The notes beneath the pieces were generated by a model. That model was not told the origin of the DNA, made no database searches, and saw only the letters and a list, made by a program, of their open reading frames with translations. The translations under genes were made by a program, and so were the position numbers. This document shows, piece after piece, positions 27,353-36,983 of a DNA stretch of 64,000 nucleotides. The stretch is from Vibrio maritimus (GTDB lineage: Bacteria; Pseudomonadota; Gammaproteobacteria; Enterobacterales; Vibrionaceae): NCBI RefSeq assembly GCF_021441885.1, contig NZ_CP090438.1, positions 3,038,001 through 3,102,000 on the forward strand, read 5' to 3'. Within the stretch, counting starts at the first letter, position 1, and every line of letters starts with the position of its first letter.

Positions 27353-28870
27353 CTAATTTTGCCAGTATGGCTCGGCCTCAATACTGATCTGCCTGGTCTG
27401 CTCCATAGCGTGTAAGATTGAGCTCTCCTGACGACGCAACCAGCGCTCTAGCTGCTCGCGCTCTTCGCCCTCAAGTTTATCAACAAGCTTCTCTAACAAT
27501 TCCAGCATCTGTAAATCATCGATACCCTGCAGCAAGTCTGCCCACGGCAAACGGAAGTTATTGCGCTCTTCCATGCTGTACAGGCTTGCAAAACCAACGC
27601 CGGTATATAAGTTGCGCATCAAACGATACTGCTGGTCGATGTACTCTTGACGAGACAGTAGCTTCTCTGGTGGAAACGCTTCAATGAGCTCAGCCCAAGT
27701 ACGAGCGAGCTGTTTCACTGAGAATGGCTTAATGTCTTGAGACATTTTTTCACGCGCCTTGTCATCCAAGAATGGCTGCCAGCCTCTCGAAAGGATCCAG
27801 CGGCTAAGATCCAGCAACAAGCCTGCGTAACGCCCTGAGTGAATGAGCTTTAACATCTCTTCACGCTCAGGCAACTCTTGCTCCATCTCTTTAAGCTTAG
27901 CAACAAGAAACTTTCTTGCGTCTAGCTTTCTCAAAATGTGGCCTTTGTCTTCCAGCAAGGTCTCAAAGTGATCGTAGCTTTTTAGCCACTGCAACTCTTG
28001 CTCTAGCCATTTCAATTCTTGTCTCAAAATGGCGCTTGCGCGTCGCGGTACAATTCCACCGTAAACAGTCAGGACCTGGCGAATAAAGCTGAGCGCATGG
28101 CTGATCTCTTGCAAGGCCTCAATCGACTCATGCTCAACATAAATCTGCTCGTGATAATGCCAATGTGCCAGCGCATGCTCTAAGGAGTGAATAAAGCAGC
28201 TTTCAACACTATCTGTCGCCACAGTATCCACCAAATCCATGGTCTTGACTGGGTCGCCATCATAGTTAGCTGCCAGTCTATAGCCACGCGCCGCTTTACT
28301 TAGGTTACCAAGTCGAATGCCACCACTTTCACACAGCTCACGGGCCAGAGTGAACAAGGCATCTGTTTGTCCGGACTTTAGCTCGAGCTCAACTTCACAA
28401 ATTGGGTAGGTTCTATCACCTGAAGAGACAACACCCTGATCAAACGCAACCTCAACCTGACTGCCATCAGTCATACCGATTAACCACTGTTCACGAGTGA
28501 AGTCGGTAGCAAATATTGGTAACAATTCTGATTGTAACGTCGCGATATCTTTCCCTTCTGGATAGATATCGGTAGGGTGAAGTGTTAAGTCTGGGATGTT
28601 AGAACTGTGTTCAGCGTTATATTCTGGACGTTGGTGCAGACCAGCCACAACGCGTCCTGCTGTCTTTACAGTCTGTACAAAAACATCGTCAAAGCGACGA
28701 ATTCTGAGACCAATATCGTGTTGGCGCAGCCAGTTATCTGGCGTGTCGAAGTAAGTGTTTCCTAACTCACGACAACTGTGCTGAAGTACTTTTGTTTCAG
28801 CAATCTTGCTAAGCAAAGTTTCTGAAAATTCTGGAGAAACAAAAAACTTCAGTTCTATCTCGGTTTCCAT
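27353..28870 (-). CDS. CYTH-CHAD inorganic triphosphatase (YgiF-like)
   Basis: Protein of 505 residues with an N-terminal CYTH domain and a C-terminal CHAD domain. The CYTH signature ExExK is at residues 4-8 (EIELK); the basic residues lining the tunnel follow. E. coli YgiF, of the same architecture, hydrolyses tripolyphosphate; CHAD helices bind polyphosphate in other proteins. It is longer than E. coli YgiF (433). The start at 28870 (METEIELKF) follows AAAGG; an upstream in-frame ATG adds a non-family leader. Divergent from the DUF47-pit pair. Confidence 0.9.
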   Translation of the reverse strand: METEIELKFFVSPEFSETLLSKIAETKVLQHSCRELGNTYFDTPDNWLRQHDIGLRIRRFDDVFVQTVKTAGRVVAGLHQRPEYNAEHSSNIPDLTLHPTDIYPEGKDIATLQSELLPIFATDFTREQWLIGMTDGSQVEVAFDQGVVSSGDRTYPICEVELELKSGQTDALFTLARELCESGGIRLGNLSKAARGYRLAANYDGDPVKTMDLVDTVATDSVESCFIHSLEHALAHWHYHEQIYVEHESIEALQEISHALSFIRQVLTVYGGIVPRRASAILRQELKWLEQELQWLKSYDHFETLLEDKGHILRKLDARKFLVAKLKEMEQELPEREEMLKLIHSGRYAGLLLDLSRWILSRGWQPFLDDKAREKMSQDIKPFSVKQLARTWAELIEAFPPEKLLSRQEYIDQQYRLMRNLYTGVGFASLYSMEERNNFRLPWADLLQGIDDLQMLELLEKLVDKLEGEEREQLERWLRRQESSILHAMEQTRQISIEAEPYWQN

Positions 28871-29076
28871 AGTTTTACCTTTCGGGGGTACTGACAACAG
28901 GATATGAGCAATCGTACTAATCAGCAAGTGACAAATATCACCCAAATGATGATCTAAAACAGTTTAAATCGGCGTTTTAATGGGTTACCATGCGCGCCTT
29001 TATAGCCATCGCTCAACATTTCACCATGATATTGGTGTATGTTTATTTCAGGTTATATTAATTAGGTTGAACAACC

Positions 29077-29757
29077 ATGCCAGTAAATACAATTATGGGG
29101 TTATTTGCAAAGTCCCCTATTAAGCCTTTGCAGCGCCACGTTGTGTGCGTAACAGAATGTTGCTCTCACCTTATCAACTTCTTTGAGACAAGCTCAAAGG
29201 GTGATTGGGAAAAAGCAGCGGAGATCCGTGCGCAGATTTCTCACCTAGAGAAGGAAGCCGACGTTTTGAAGCGTGAGATCCGTCTTAAACTACCACGCGG
29301 CCTGTTCTTGCCAGTGGACCGTAGCGATATGCTAGAGCTACTGACGCAGCAAGATAAGCTTGCCAACCTTGCCAAAGACATTGCCGGTCGTGTTTACGGT
29401 CGCCAACTTGTCATTCCTGCGCCACTTCAAGAAAACTTCATCGCTTACGTGAAGCGTTGTCTTGATGCAGCTAACCAAGCTCAGAACGTTATCAATGAGC
29501 TGGATGAACTGCTAGAGACGGGCTTTAAAGGTCGTGAAGTGACTCTGGTTGCAGAGATGATTCACCAACTCGATGTCATCGAAGATGATACCGATGCCAT
29601 GCAAATCCAGCTTCGTCAGCAACTGATGACGATTGAACAAGATATGAATCCTATCGATGTCATGTTCTTGTACAAAATTCTTGAATGGGTCGGCGGTATT
29701 GCAGATCAAGCTCAGCGCGTAGGCGCTCGTCTTGAACTCATGCTGTCTAGGTCTTAA
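29077..29757 (+). CDS. DUF47/PhoU-like protein (TIGR00153 family)
   Basis: All-helical PhoU-like protein of 226 residues that usually precedes Pit transporters and is thought to control them. The E/D-rich helical repeats of the family are visible (for example EAEVLKREIR-like KEADVLKREIR and EDDTDAMQ). It starts 124 bases before pit on the same strand, so it is probably one transcript. Its exact biochemical role is not established. Confidence 0.92.
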   Translation: MPVNTIMGLFAKSPIKPLQRHVVCVTECCSHLINFFETSSKGDWEKAAEIRAQISHLEKEADVLKREIRLKLPRGLFLPVDRSDMLELLTQQDKLANLAKDIAGRVYGRQLVIPAPLQENFIAYVKRCLDAANQAQNVINELDELLETGFKGREVTLVAEMIHQLDVIEDDTDAMQIQLRQQLMTIEQDMNPIDVMFLYKILEWVGGIADQAQRVGARLELMLSRS

Positions 29758-29881
29758 ACACACGTTAACTAAGTAACAAAGAGCGAAGAAGTATTAGGCG
29801 TTGAGCACAGACAATGCTTAAGAGATTGCCCTGCGCCCGACTTTTGCTCCGCTTGTTATGAAACAAAACTAGGTTATTACA

Positions 29882-31144
29882 ATGGATATTCTTGCAAACT
29901 ACGGCACTATCCTGATTCTTGTTGCGGCGATGTTCGGTTTCCTTATGGCGATCGGTATCGGTGCAAACGATGTTGCCAATGCAATGGGTACTTCTGTTGG
30001 CTCTAAAGCTCTAACAGTTAAGCAAGCTATCATCATCGCGATGATCTTCGAATTCGCCGGCGCATACCTTGCTGGCGGTGAGGTAACAGACACTATCCGT
30101 AAGGGTGTGATTGAGACCTCTCTGTTTGCTCACCAGCCAGACGTTCTTGTGTTCGGTATGATGTCGTCACTATTGGCGGCAGGTACATGGCTATTGCTCG
30201 CGTCATACATGGGCTGGCCGGTATCTACGACTCACTCTATTATCGGTGCGATCATCGGTTTCGCTTGTGTGTCTGTCGGTACTGAAGCAGTAGACTGGGG
30301 TTCAGTAAAAGGCATCGTGGGTAGCTGGGTCATCACTCCGGTGATTTCAGGTTTCTTCGCTTACGTTATCTTTATCAGTGCACAACGCCTGATCTTTGAT
30401 ACTGAAAAACCGCTATTTAACGCAAAACGCTTCGTTCCGGTTTACATGTTCATTACCACTATGGTTATCGCACTGGTAACTATCAAGAAAGGTCTTAAGC
30501 ACGTTGGCTTGCACCTTGAAGGTATGGAAGCATGGGCTTGGGCAGCGGGCGTTTCGTCTCTGGTTATGATTGGTGGTTACATCTACATTCAGCGTAAGTT
30601 TGCAGACCGTGAAGAAGACCATGGCTTCAGTGGCGTAGAAGGTATCTTCAGCGTGCTAATGGTTATCACAGCCTGTGCGATGGCATTTGCACACGGTTCA
30701 AATGATGTAGCGAACGCGATTGGTCCACTATCTGCTGTTGTGTCTACGGTTGAGCACATGGGTGAAATCACAGCGAAGAGCACCATCGCATGGTGGATTC
30801 TACCTCTAGGTGGTATCGGTATTGTTGTAGGTCTTGCGACTATGGGTCACAAGGTAATGGCTACTGTAGGTACCGGCATCACTGAGCTAACGCCAAGCCG
30901 CGGTTTCGCAGCACAGCTCGCAACAGCGTGTACTGTAGTATTAGCCTCTGGTACTGGTCTGCCAATCTCTACAACACAGACTCTAGTTGGTGCGGTATTG
31001 GGTGTTGGTTTCGCTCGTGGTATCGCAGCACTTAACCTAGGCGTTGTTCGTAACATCGTGGCTTCTTGGGTAGTGACTTTGCCTGCTGGTGCACTACTGG
31101 CAGTGGTATTCTACTACGCGATGCAAGCGGTATTTGGCGCATAA
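29882..31144 (+). CDS. pit: Low-affinity inorganic phosphate transporter (PiT family)
   Basis: Inner-membrane phosphate/cation symporter of 420 residues. The two PiT signatures are present: GANDVANAMGTSVGSKALT in the N-terminal half and HGSNDVANAIGPLSAV in the C-terminal half, reflecting the inverted-repeat fold. PiT carriers also admit arsenate, which matters because this genome region has an arsenate island. Downstream of its DUF47 partner; ends in a hairpin terminator. Confidence 0.95.
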   Translation: MDILANYGTILILVAAMFGFLMAIGIGANDVANAMGTSVGSKALTVKQAIIIAMIFEFAGAYLAGGEVTDTIRKGVIETSLFAHQPDVLVFGMMSSLLAAGTWLLLASYMGWPVSTTHSIIGAIIGFACVSVGTEAVDWGSVKGIVGSWVITPVISGFFAYVIFISAQRLIFDTEKPLFNAKRFVPVYMFITTMVIALVTIKKGLKHVGLHLEGMEAWAWAAGVSSLVMIGGYIYIQRKFADREEDHGFSGVEGIFSVLMVITACAMAFAHGSNDVANAIGPLSAVVSTVEHMGEITAKSTIAWWILPLGGIGIVVGLATMGHKVMATVGTGITELTPSRGFAAQLATACTVVLASGTGLPISTTQTLVGAVLGVGFARGIAALNLGVVRNIVASWVVTLPAGALLAVVFYYAMQAVFGA

Positions 31145-31208
31145 GCCAAAGCAAAACAAAAGTCAGGGAGATGTGAAGCTCACGTCATATTTGACTCAAA
31201 TTCAAATA

Positions 31209-31233
31209 AAGGGAGGCTAAGCCTCCCTTCTTT
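31209..31233 (+). terminator. Terminator after pit
   Basis: AAGGGAGGC/GCCTCCCTT with loop TAA, then CTTTGTT. A compact stem 64 bases past the stop codon. Confidence 0.8.
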
Positions 31234-31364
31234 GTTGCGCCCACTTAAGAAACTTCATACTATTTGGGCATTCTTAAAAGTTTACAATTTGAGAGTGCGT
31301 AACAGCCCTGCTGCTAGCGCTACTTTCTTCATCATTCCCCATTGATACACTTAAGGGACTTACT

Positions 31365-31976
31365 GTGAAAAAACTGATCTGCATGATCATGGTGTCGTTA
31401 CTCGCTGCTCCTGCGGCGTTGGCTCAAGATCGTTATATTGCCGACAAGCTATTTACCTACCTACATTCTGGACCAAGCGCTCAGTACCGTATTATTGGTA
31501 GCATCAACGCAGGTGACAAGGTTCAGCTGCTATCGTCTAACCGTGAGACAGGTTACTCACAGGTCCAAGACAGCCGCGGTCGTAAAGGCTGGGTAGAATC
31601 TAAATTTGTCACGACTCAAGAAAGCATGGCGGTTAGACTGCCTCGTCTTGAGAAAGAACTGACGCAAGTGAAATCTCAGCTATCGAGCGCACGCGAAACA
31701 GCAGACAGTGAGAAAGGCGGCCTAGTCAGCTCGCTAGAAGCACGCAACAAGCAGATCGCTGAGCTTGAGCAAAACTACTCAGACATCAGTGAACAGCTGA
31801 CCTCTTCTCAAACAGAAATCCGTGAGCTACGCGCTAAGCTAGACACACAGAAAGAAGACCTACTGCTTCGCTACTTCATGTACGGTGGCGGTGTAGCCGG
31901 TGCTGGTCTTCTATTCGGTCTGATTCTTCCGCATCTGATTCCGCGTCGTAAGAAAAGCCCGAATGGCTGGGCGTAA
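31365..31976 (+). CDS. SH3 and membrane-anchor protein (TIGR04211/YgiM family)
   Basis: Envelope protein of 203 residues: signal peptide ending ALAQ, a bacterial SH3 domain (about residues 22-85, LHSGPSAQYRIIGSI...GWVESKFV), a coiled coil (about 95-165) and a C-terminal TM helix (about 170-192) followed by a basic tail. The SH3 domain would face the periplasm. Function is unproven; the SH3 part may contact peptidoglycan. A single gene convergent with rpoS. Confidence 0.88.
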   Translation: MKKLICMIMVSLLAAPAALAQDRYIADKLFTYLHSGPSAQYRIIGSINAGDKVQLLSSNRETGYSQVQDSRGRKGWVESKFVTTQESMAVRLPRLEKELTQVKSQLSSARETADSEKGGLVSSLEARNKQIAELEQNYSDISEQLTSSQTEIRELRAKLDTQKEDLLLRYFMYGGGVAGAGLLFGLILPHLIPRRKKSPNGWA

Positions 31977-31994
31977 TACGCTAACGCCATCAAC

Positions 31995-32031
31995 ACACAA
32001 AAAAACCGCCTTATAGGCGGTTTTTTTGTGT
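31995..32031. terminator. Long bidirectional terminator between the SH3 gene and rpoS
   Basis: A perfect 16-base-pair stem, ACACAAAAAAACCGCC/GGCGGTTTTTTTGTGT, with a five-base loop. It serves both convergent genes. Confidence 0.9.
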
Positions 32032-32045
32032 CGTTTGAATCGATT

Positions 32046-33029
32046 CTAATCGTCATCGAAGTTGAACAGCGACTCCATATTCAAACCCTGTTTCACTAGG
32101 ATATCGCGCAACCTGCGAAGCCCTTCAACTTGGATCTGACGAACACGTTCACGAGTGAGGTTAATCTCTCTGCCAACCTCTTCAAGTGTCGATGGCTCGT
32201 AACCAAGAAGACCAAACCTTCGAGCCAGCACCTCTTTTTGTTTAGGATTTAGCTCATCTAACCAATGAATAAGTGATGATTTAATGTCATCGTCTTGGGT
32301 TGATACTTCTGGATCAGAATGGGTTGAATCAGGAATGATATCCAGTAGCGCCTTTTCACCATCTCCACCAATTGGCGTATCGACTGAGCTAATGCGCTCA
32401 TTGAGGCGAAGCATTTTAGATACATCGCTGACCGGCTTATCGAGTTTTTGAGCGATCTCTTCAGCGGTCGGCTCATGGTCAAGCTTTTGCGACAGTTCAC
32501 GAGCCGTACGAAGGTAAATATTCAGCTCTTTGACGACGTGAATTGGCAAACGAATGGTGCGCGTCTGATTCATCAAAGCACGTTCAATAGTTTGGCGGAT
32601 CCACCAGGTCGCATAGGTTGAGAATCGGAAGCCACGTTCAGGGTCAAACTTCTCTACAGCACGGATCAAACCTAGATTGCCCTCTTCGATGAGATCAAGG
32701 AGTGCAAGGCCACGGTTGCTGTAGCGTCGAGAGATTTTCACAACGAGACGAAGGTTACTTTCAATCATACGTTTACGTGCAGCTTCATCTCCTTTGAGTG
32801 CACGTCTTGCATAAAGAACTTCTTCTTCAGCGGTAAGTAGTGGTGAGAAGCCAATTTCCCCTAGATAGAGCTGGGTCGCATCCAGGCTTTTGGCCGAGGC
32901 ATCGTACAGGTCTTTCTCTTCGGCTTCTGAGTTGGAATCATCATTGGTCAATGTTGACTGCACAACATCAACGGATTCGTTTTCAATGTCGAAGTTTTCG
33001 TTCTTGGTTACTGCATTGCTGATACTCAT
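32046..33029 (-). CDS. rpoS: RNA polymerase sigma factor RpoS
   Basis: Stationary-phase/general-stress sigma factor of 327 residues. Sigma-70 regions follow in order: 1.2 (DATQLYLGEIG), 2 (DLIEEGNLGLIRAVEKFDPERGFRFSTYATWW), 3, and 4 with the HTH STLEEVGREINLTRERVRQIQ. The start is at 33029 because a strong GGGGGAGG stands eight bases upstream. Last gene of the ftsB-to-rpoS run; in E. coli the main promoter lies inside nlpD, and the same layout is kept here with a 118-base gap. Confidence 0.97.
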   Translation of the reverse strand: MSISNAVTKNENFDIENESVDVVQSTLTNDDSNSEAEEKDLYDASAKSLDATQLYLGEIGFSPLLTAEEEVLYARRALKGDEAARKRMIESNLRLVVKISRRYSNRGLALLDLIEEGNLGLIRAVEKFDPERGFRFSTYATWWIRQTIERALMNQTRTIRLPIHVVKELNIYLRTARELSQKLDHEPTAEEIAQKLDKPVSDVSKMLRLNERISSVDTPIGGDGEKALLDIIPDSTHSDPEVSTQDDDIKSSLIHWLDELNPKQKEVLARRFGLLGYEPSTLEEVGREINLTRERVRQIQVEGLRRLRDILVKQGLNMESLFNFDDD

Positions 33030-33147
33030 AGCGCCTCCCCCTGGCGAGCTAGCAAGACATGACAACTCAACTATGTCGCTAACTTTCTCTGATTACGTCA
33101 ATCAAATTGCAAGTAGCTTTTCGTACGTTGTAAACGTTATACGGCAG

Positions 33148-34119
33148 TTACGGCAAGTAGCGTTTAGGGTTTACCGATTTGCCTTGATATCGAATTTCAA
33201 AGTGCAGTCTTACGCTGTTGGTTCCGGAGCTTCCCATCGTAGCGATTTTTTGTCCGGCTTTGACACTTTGTCCTTCTGAGACCAATAGCCTATCGTTGTG
33301 TGCATATGCGCTTAAGTAGCTGTCGTTATGTTTGACGATAACGAGGTTTCCATAACCACGAAGTGCATTGCCCGAGTAAACCACAGTTCCTTTTGCAGTG
33401 GCGACAATGTCTTGACCACGCTGGCCAGCAATGTCTATCCCTTTGTTTCCTTGGTCCCCTGCAGAAAAGTTCTTTATTACACGTCCCTTTGTTGGCCAGA
33501 CCCAGCTGGAGACTTTCGCGTTAGAGCTAGGCGGAGGTGTCGGCTTAGCTTTTGCTGTCTGCTGTGGCTTTGCTTGCGGCTTAGCGGTCTGTTTTGCCGT
33601 ATTGGGTTTCGTGCTATTAACATTTTGTTTACCTTTAGACTCACCATACTCCTTTGTTTTGCTTTGATCAACCTTCTTTGCAGCCGTTTTTTGACTATTT
33701 TGTGTTGATGAGCTACTCGCTTTTGGAGCCGAGCTTGAGGCTGCTTTTGTGCTGCTTGAACTCGCTGCAGCCGTTGCTGCAGAAGCGGTCGCGACATCAC
33801 CAGCCCCAGAACCACCAAATGCAGGTGGCGCATAAGCTTGACGCCACAAGTTGAGGCGTTGCCCCGGATGAATAGTATAAGGTGATTGAAGATTATTGAG
33901 TCTAATCAGGTCTTTAACATCTTTATCGGTGACGTAGGAGATAAAATAGAGGGTGTCACCTTTCTGGACTTCGTAGTAGCTACCTCGATAGCTGCCACGG
34001 GAGACATTATCGTACTTGCCTCCCAAATTTGAGACAGGCGCAGGCGAATGCCCAGCACACCCAATGAGTGCACTAGACAGAAAAACAACGGAAACCACTG
34101 CTTTCATTCGGCTTTGCAT
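33148..34119 (-). CDS. nlpD: Murein hydrolase activator NlpD
   Basis: Outer-membrane lipoprotein of 323 residues that activates the amidase AmiC at the septum. The lipobox is SALIGC with Cys21; then a LysM domain (YYEVQKGDTLYFISYV..., about 48-92), a low-complexity Ala/Ser/Lys/Gln linker (about 105-205) and a LytM/M23 domain. The domain is degenerate: the first zinc histidine is Asn in NKGIDIAG and the last motif reads RLHFEIR, so it should be catalytically inactive, as in known NlpD. The start touches the pcm stop codon (TAAATG). Confidence 0.94.
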   Translation of the reverse strand: MQSRMKAVVSVVFLSSALIGCAGHSPAPVSNLGGKYDNVSRGSYRGSYYEVQKGDTLYFISYVTDKDVKDLIRLNNLQSPYTIHPGQRLNLWRQAYAPPAFGGSGAGDVATASAATAAASSSSTKAASSSAPKASSSSTQNSQKTAAKKVDQSKTKEYGESKGKQNVNSTKPNTAKQTAKPQAKPQQTAKAKPTPPPSSNAKVSSWVWPTKGRVIKNFSAGDQGNKGIDIAGQRGQDIVATAKGTVVYSGNALRGYGNLVIVKHNDSYLSAYAHNDRLLVSEGQSVKAGQKIATMGSSGTNSVRLHFEIRYQGKSVNPKRYLP

Positions 34120-34743
34120 TTACGCCAATTCACCTGCTACGAGAGGAACAAACCTCACCAATTCAACAACTTCGGTACTAAAACTATCACCTTTACGGGT
34201 GATTTTTAATAATTGTTGCTCATTATCGCCGACTGGGATCACTAAACGTCCACCATCATTGAGCTGCGACAACAAGGCTTGGGGAACTTCGGAAGCAGCC
34301 GCGGTAACGATAATGGCATCGAATGGACCCTTTGCTTGCCAGCCCTGCCAACCATCACCATGCTTGGTGGAAACATTGTATATATCAAGGCGCTTCAATC
34401 GGCGTTTAGCTTCCCATTGCAGCGCTTTAATTCTTTCCACCGAGTAAACATGATCCACAAGCTGTGCGAGTACAGCAGTCTGATAGCCAGATCCCGTGCC
34501 GATTTCGAGTACGCGTGTCTCTCTTTCAAGATCCAGTAGTTCTGTCATCTTAGCAACAATATAAGGCTGCGAAATCGTCTGACCGGCACCGATAGGTAAG
34601 GCATTATTGTCGTAAGCTTGGTGAAGCATAGCCTGAGAAACGAACTGTTCTCTAGGTACAGCTAAAATGGCATCGAGCACCGATACGCTGTTCACTCCAT
34701 GAGATCGGATAAACTCCACTAATTTTGCTGCTTGTGGGTTCAT
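34120..34743 (-). CDS. pcm: Protein-L-isoaspartate O-methyltransferase
   Basis: Repairs isoaspartyl damage in aged proteins using SAM; 207 residues. Motif I VLEIGTGSGYQTAVLAQL and the substrate-region GAGQTISQPY are clear. Three bases separate it from surE, and nlpD begins immediately after, so all are translated from one message, which matches its stationary-phase role beside rpoS. Confidence 0.96.
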   Translation of the reverse strand: MNPQAAKLVEFIRSHGVNSVSVLDAILAVPREQFVSQAMLHQAYDNNALPIGAGQTISQPYIVAKMTELLDLERETRVLEIGTGSGYQTAVLAQLVDHVYSVERIKALQWEAKRRLKRLDIYNVSTKHGDGWQGWQAKGPFDAIIVTAAASEVPQALLSQLNDGGRLVIPVGDNEQQLLKITRKGDSFSTEVVELVRFVPLVAGELA

Positions 34744-34746
34744 TAG

Positions 34747-35508
34747 TTACTCTCTCCCTGATACCCAACGTTCCATTGCGCCAATTGACTCATGAGCAGT
34801 TAAATCGACCTGCAAAGGTGTGATCGAGATATGCCCCTGTTCAATTGCATAAAAGTCGGTACCTATTCCAGCGTCTTGCTCCTTGCCAGGAGGTCCCAAC
34901 CAATAGATATCATGACCACGCGGGTCTTGTTGTTTGATCATGCTCTCTGCATGATGTCGAGCGCCCAATCGTGTCACAGACACCTCGCCAAGATCTGCAA
35001 GGGCACGATCTGGGATATTAATGTTCAGTAATCGATTCGTGGGAACGCGCGTCGCTAAATGCCTTTCGACAAATTGACGAGCGATGATCGCTGCCGCTTT
35101 AAAATGCTGTTTACCGACCAAGCTGAATGCGATTGATTGTACACCTAGAAAGTGACCTTCCATTGCTGCAGCAACAGTTCCAGAGTAGAGCACATCATCA
35201 CCTAGGTTCGCACCATGGTTGATCCCAGATAACACCAAGTCAGGCATATCATCTTTCATCAACTCGTTCAGGGCAAAGTGCACACAATCTGTCGGTGTGC
35301 CCTGCACTGAGTAGACTTTGGGCTCGATCTGATTGACTCGCAGGGGCTGCTCAAGAGTCAAAGAGTTTGAGGCGCCGGAACGATTACGATCTGGCGCTAC
35401 AATAGTGACATCAGCGATCTGAGCCAGTTCCGCTGCTAAGGTGCGAATACCCTCGGCATGCACACCATCATCATTACTGATGAGAACTTTTATTCTTTTA
35501 CTATCCAT
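34747..35508 (-). CDS. surE: 5'/3'-nucleotidase SurE
   Basis: Metal-dependent survival-protein phosphatase acting on nucleoside monophosphates, and on short polyphosphate in E. coli. It has 253 residues, with the N-terminal metal motif LISNDDG and SGINHGANLGDDVLYSGTV. Five bases separate it from truD upstream. Part of the conserved truD-surE-pcm-nlpD-rpoS block. Confidence 0.96.
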   Translation of the reverse strand: MDSKRIKVLISNDDGVHAEGIRTLAAELAQIADVTIVAPDRNRSGASNSLTLEQPLRVNQIEPKVYSVQGTPTDCVHFALNELMKDDMPDLVLSGINHGANLGDDVLYSGTVAAAMEGHFLGVQSIAFSLVGKQHFKAAAIIARQFVERHLATRVPTNRLLNINIPDRALADLGEVSVTRLGARHHAESMIKQQDPRGHDIYWLGPPGKEQDAGIGTDFYAIEQGHISITPLQVDLTAHESIGAMERWVSGRE

Positions 35509-35513
35509 GAAAC

Positions 35514-36491
35514 CTAGAATTGCCTTTCTACTTCTTCTACGTCTGCCAACTCTCTCAAGATTGATGTCGCAAAGCTGCCTGAATCAAGGAAGAAAGAGAG
35601 CGTTACGGCTTGTCCATCTGAGTCACTGTTTAGTGCCTCTGGTTTGAGCACAATCGCTCGTCGGTCGTGACGCATGCGATTACCGCGGATCAGAGCCATC
35701 AGATCAGGTTCGCCGTCAACAATGCTTTGCTCAAGCGCCATAGCCGCATCTTGTGTTGGTAGCGCATTATCACCTGCCAACGCTGCTGTGATCAGCCCTG
35801 TTTCATCCAGAATGTCACCAGGTAACTCTGAGTTAAAACAGCCTTGCTCAAGTCGCTTAGAAACGATTTGGTTAAAGATCCAAGAACGAGCTGCTGACAA
35901 ATACAAGCTGCGCTTGTTCTGATTACGGGTGCGAACATTCTCACGCCCCCAACGCTTTGCTTCCGTAACGTTGTTGCCATCGCGACCAAAACGCTGTTGA
36001 CCAAAATAGTTTGGCACGCCTGACTCAGACACTTTGGCGACTCTTTCCATTAAGCCTTCAACGTCAGACACTTCGGTAAGGCGAATTTCAAACTCGTTGC
36101 CAGCAAGGTCACCAGGGCGCAGCTTTTTGTTGTGCCAATCTGTTGCCACTATTTCAATACTAGGATATTGAGCAAGGAACGCTGAAAAGTCAGGAACATT
36201 CTTCTTAGGCAAATGGACACTGAGCCATTGCTCGGTAATCGCATGACGATCTTTTAAACCTGCCCAGCCGATATCTTTAGACTTAACGCCACATACCTTA
36301 GCAAGTTCATTGGCGACAAAGCTGGTGTTTTCACCATTTTTGCGCACGCGAAGCATTAAGTGTTCACCTTCGCCAGTAAACTCAAAGCCAAGTACTTCTT
36401 TGACAATAAAGTCTTCGTTGCTGGCTTTGAATTTAGCGCTAACCGCTGGTTTCCCGTATAGGTAGTTCAGTTCGTTGAGAACATCCGTCAT
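35514..36491 (-). CDS. truD: tRNA pseudouridine(13) synthase
   Basis: Makes pseudouridine 13 in tRNA-Glu; 325 residues, slightly shorter than E. coli TruD (349). The catalytic Asp81 lies in the family motif GLKDRHA, and the TRUD insertion domain occupies the middle. It follows ispF by 12 bases in the operon. Confidence 0.95.
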   Translation of the reverse strand: MTDVLNELNYLYGKPAVSAKFKASNEDFIVKEVLGFEFTGEGEHLMLRVRKNGENTSFVANELAKVCGVKSKDIGWAGLKDRHAITEQWLSVHLPKKNVPDFSAFLAQYPSIEIVATDWHNKKLRPGDLAGNEFEIRLTEVSDVEGLMERVAKVSESGVPNYFGQQRFGRDGNNVTEAKRWGRENVRTRNQNKRSLYLSAARSWIFNQIVSKRLEQGCFNSELPGDILDETGLITAALAGDNALPTQDAAMALEQSIVDGEPDLMALIRGNRMRHDRRAIVLKPEALNSDSDGQAVTLSFFLDSGSFATSILRELADVEEVERQF

Positions 36492-36503
36492 GATATCTGC
36501 CTT

Positions 36504-36983
36504 TTAAGACGTTACTTTGTTGATCAGTACCACAGCTTCTGTGGCAATACCTTCTTTACGTCCTGTAAAACCAAGTCTCTCCGTAGTGGTCGCCTTAACA
36601 TTGACGTTACCAATATCTGTATCTAGGTCTTGAGCGATGACCTGACACATGGATTCAATATGTGGCGCCATTTTCGGCGCTTGTGCCATGATGGTGATGT
36701 CCGCATTGACTAACTCGTAGCCTTTCGCTTTTACCTTACTGTAAACATCACGCAGCAGAGCGCGACTGTCCGCGCCTTTCCACTCTTCATCAGTGTCTGG
36801 GAAGTGACGACCGATATCACCCGCAGCGATAGCGCCCAGCAAGGCATCACACAATGCGTGTAATGCCACATCGCCATCTGAGTGAGCAATCAAGCCTTGC
36901 TCATAAGGAATCGAAACACCACCAATGATGACAGGTCCTTCACCACCAAACTTATGTACATCAAAGCCATGACCTATTCTCAT
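36504..36983 (-). CDS. ispF: 2-C-methyl-D-erythritol 2,4-cyclodiphosphate synthase
   Basis: MEP-pathway enzyme that cyclises CDP-ME-2-phosphate with loss of CMP; 159 residues forming a trimer. Zinc ligands appear in GHGFDVHKF and the AHSDGDVALHALCDAL segment. It overlaps ispD by four bases (ATGA), the usual translational coupling of this pair. Confidence 0.97.
   Translation of the reverse strand: MRIGHGFDVHKFGGEGPVIIGGVSIPYEQGLIAHSDGDVALHALCDALLGAIAAGDIGRHFPDTDEEWKGADSRALLRDVYSKVKAKGYELVNADITIMAQAPKMAPHIESMCQVIAQDLDTDIGNVNVKATTTERLGFTGRKEGIATEAVVLINKVTS

Noticed and set aside
4147..31233. Recurring GGGAGG...CCTCCC hairpins (4147, 27318, 31209) as a repeat family
   Set aside because: They differ in loops and flanks and each ends a gene; independent terminators explain them.
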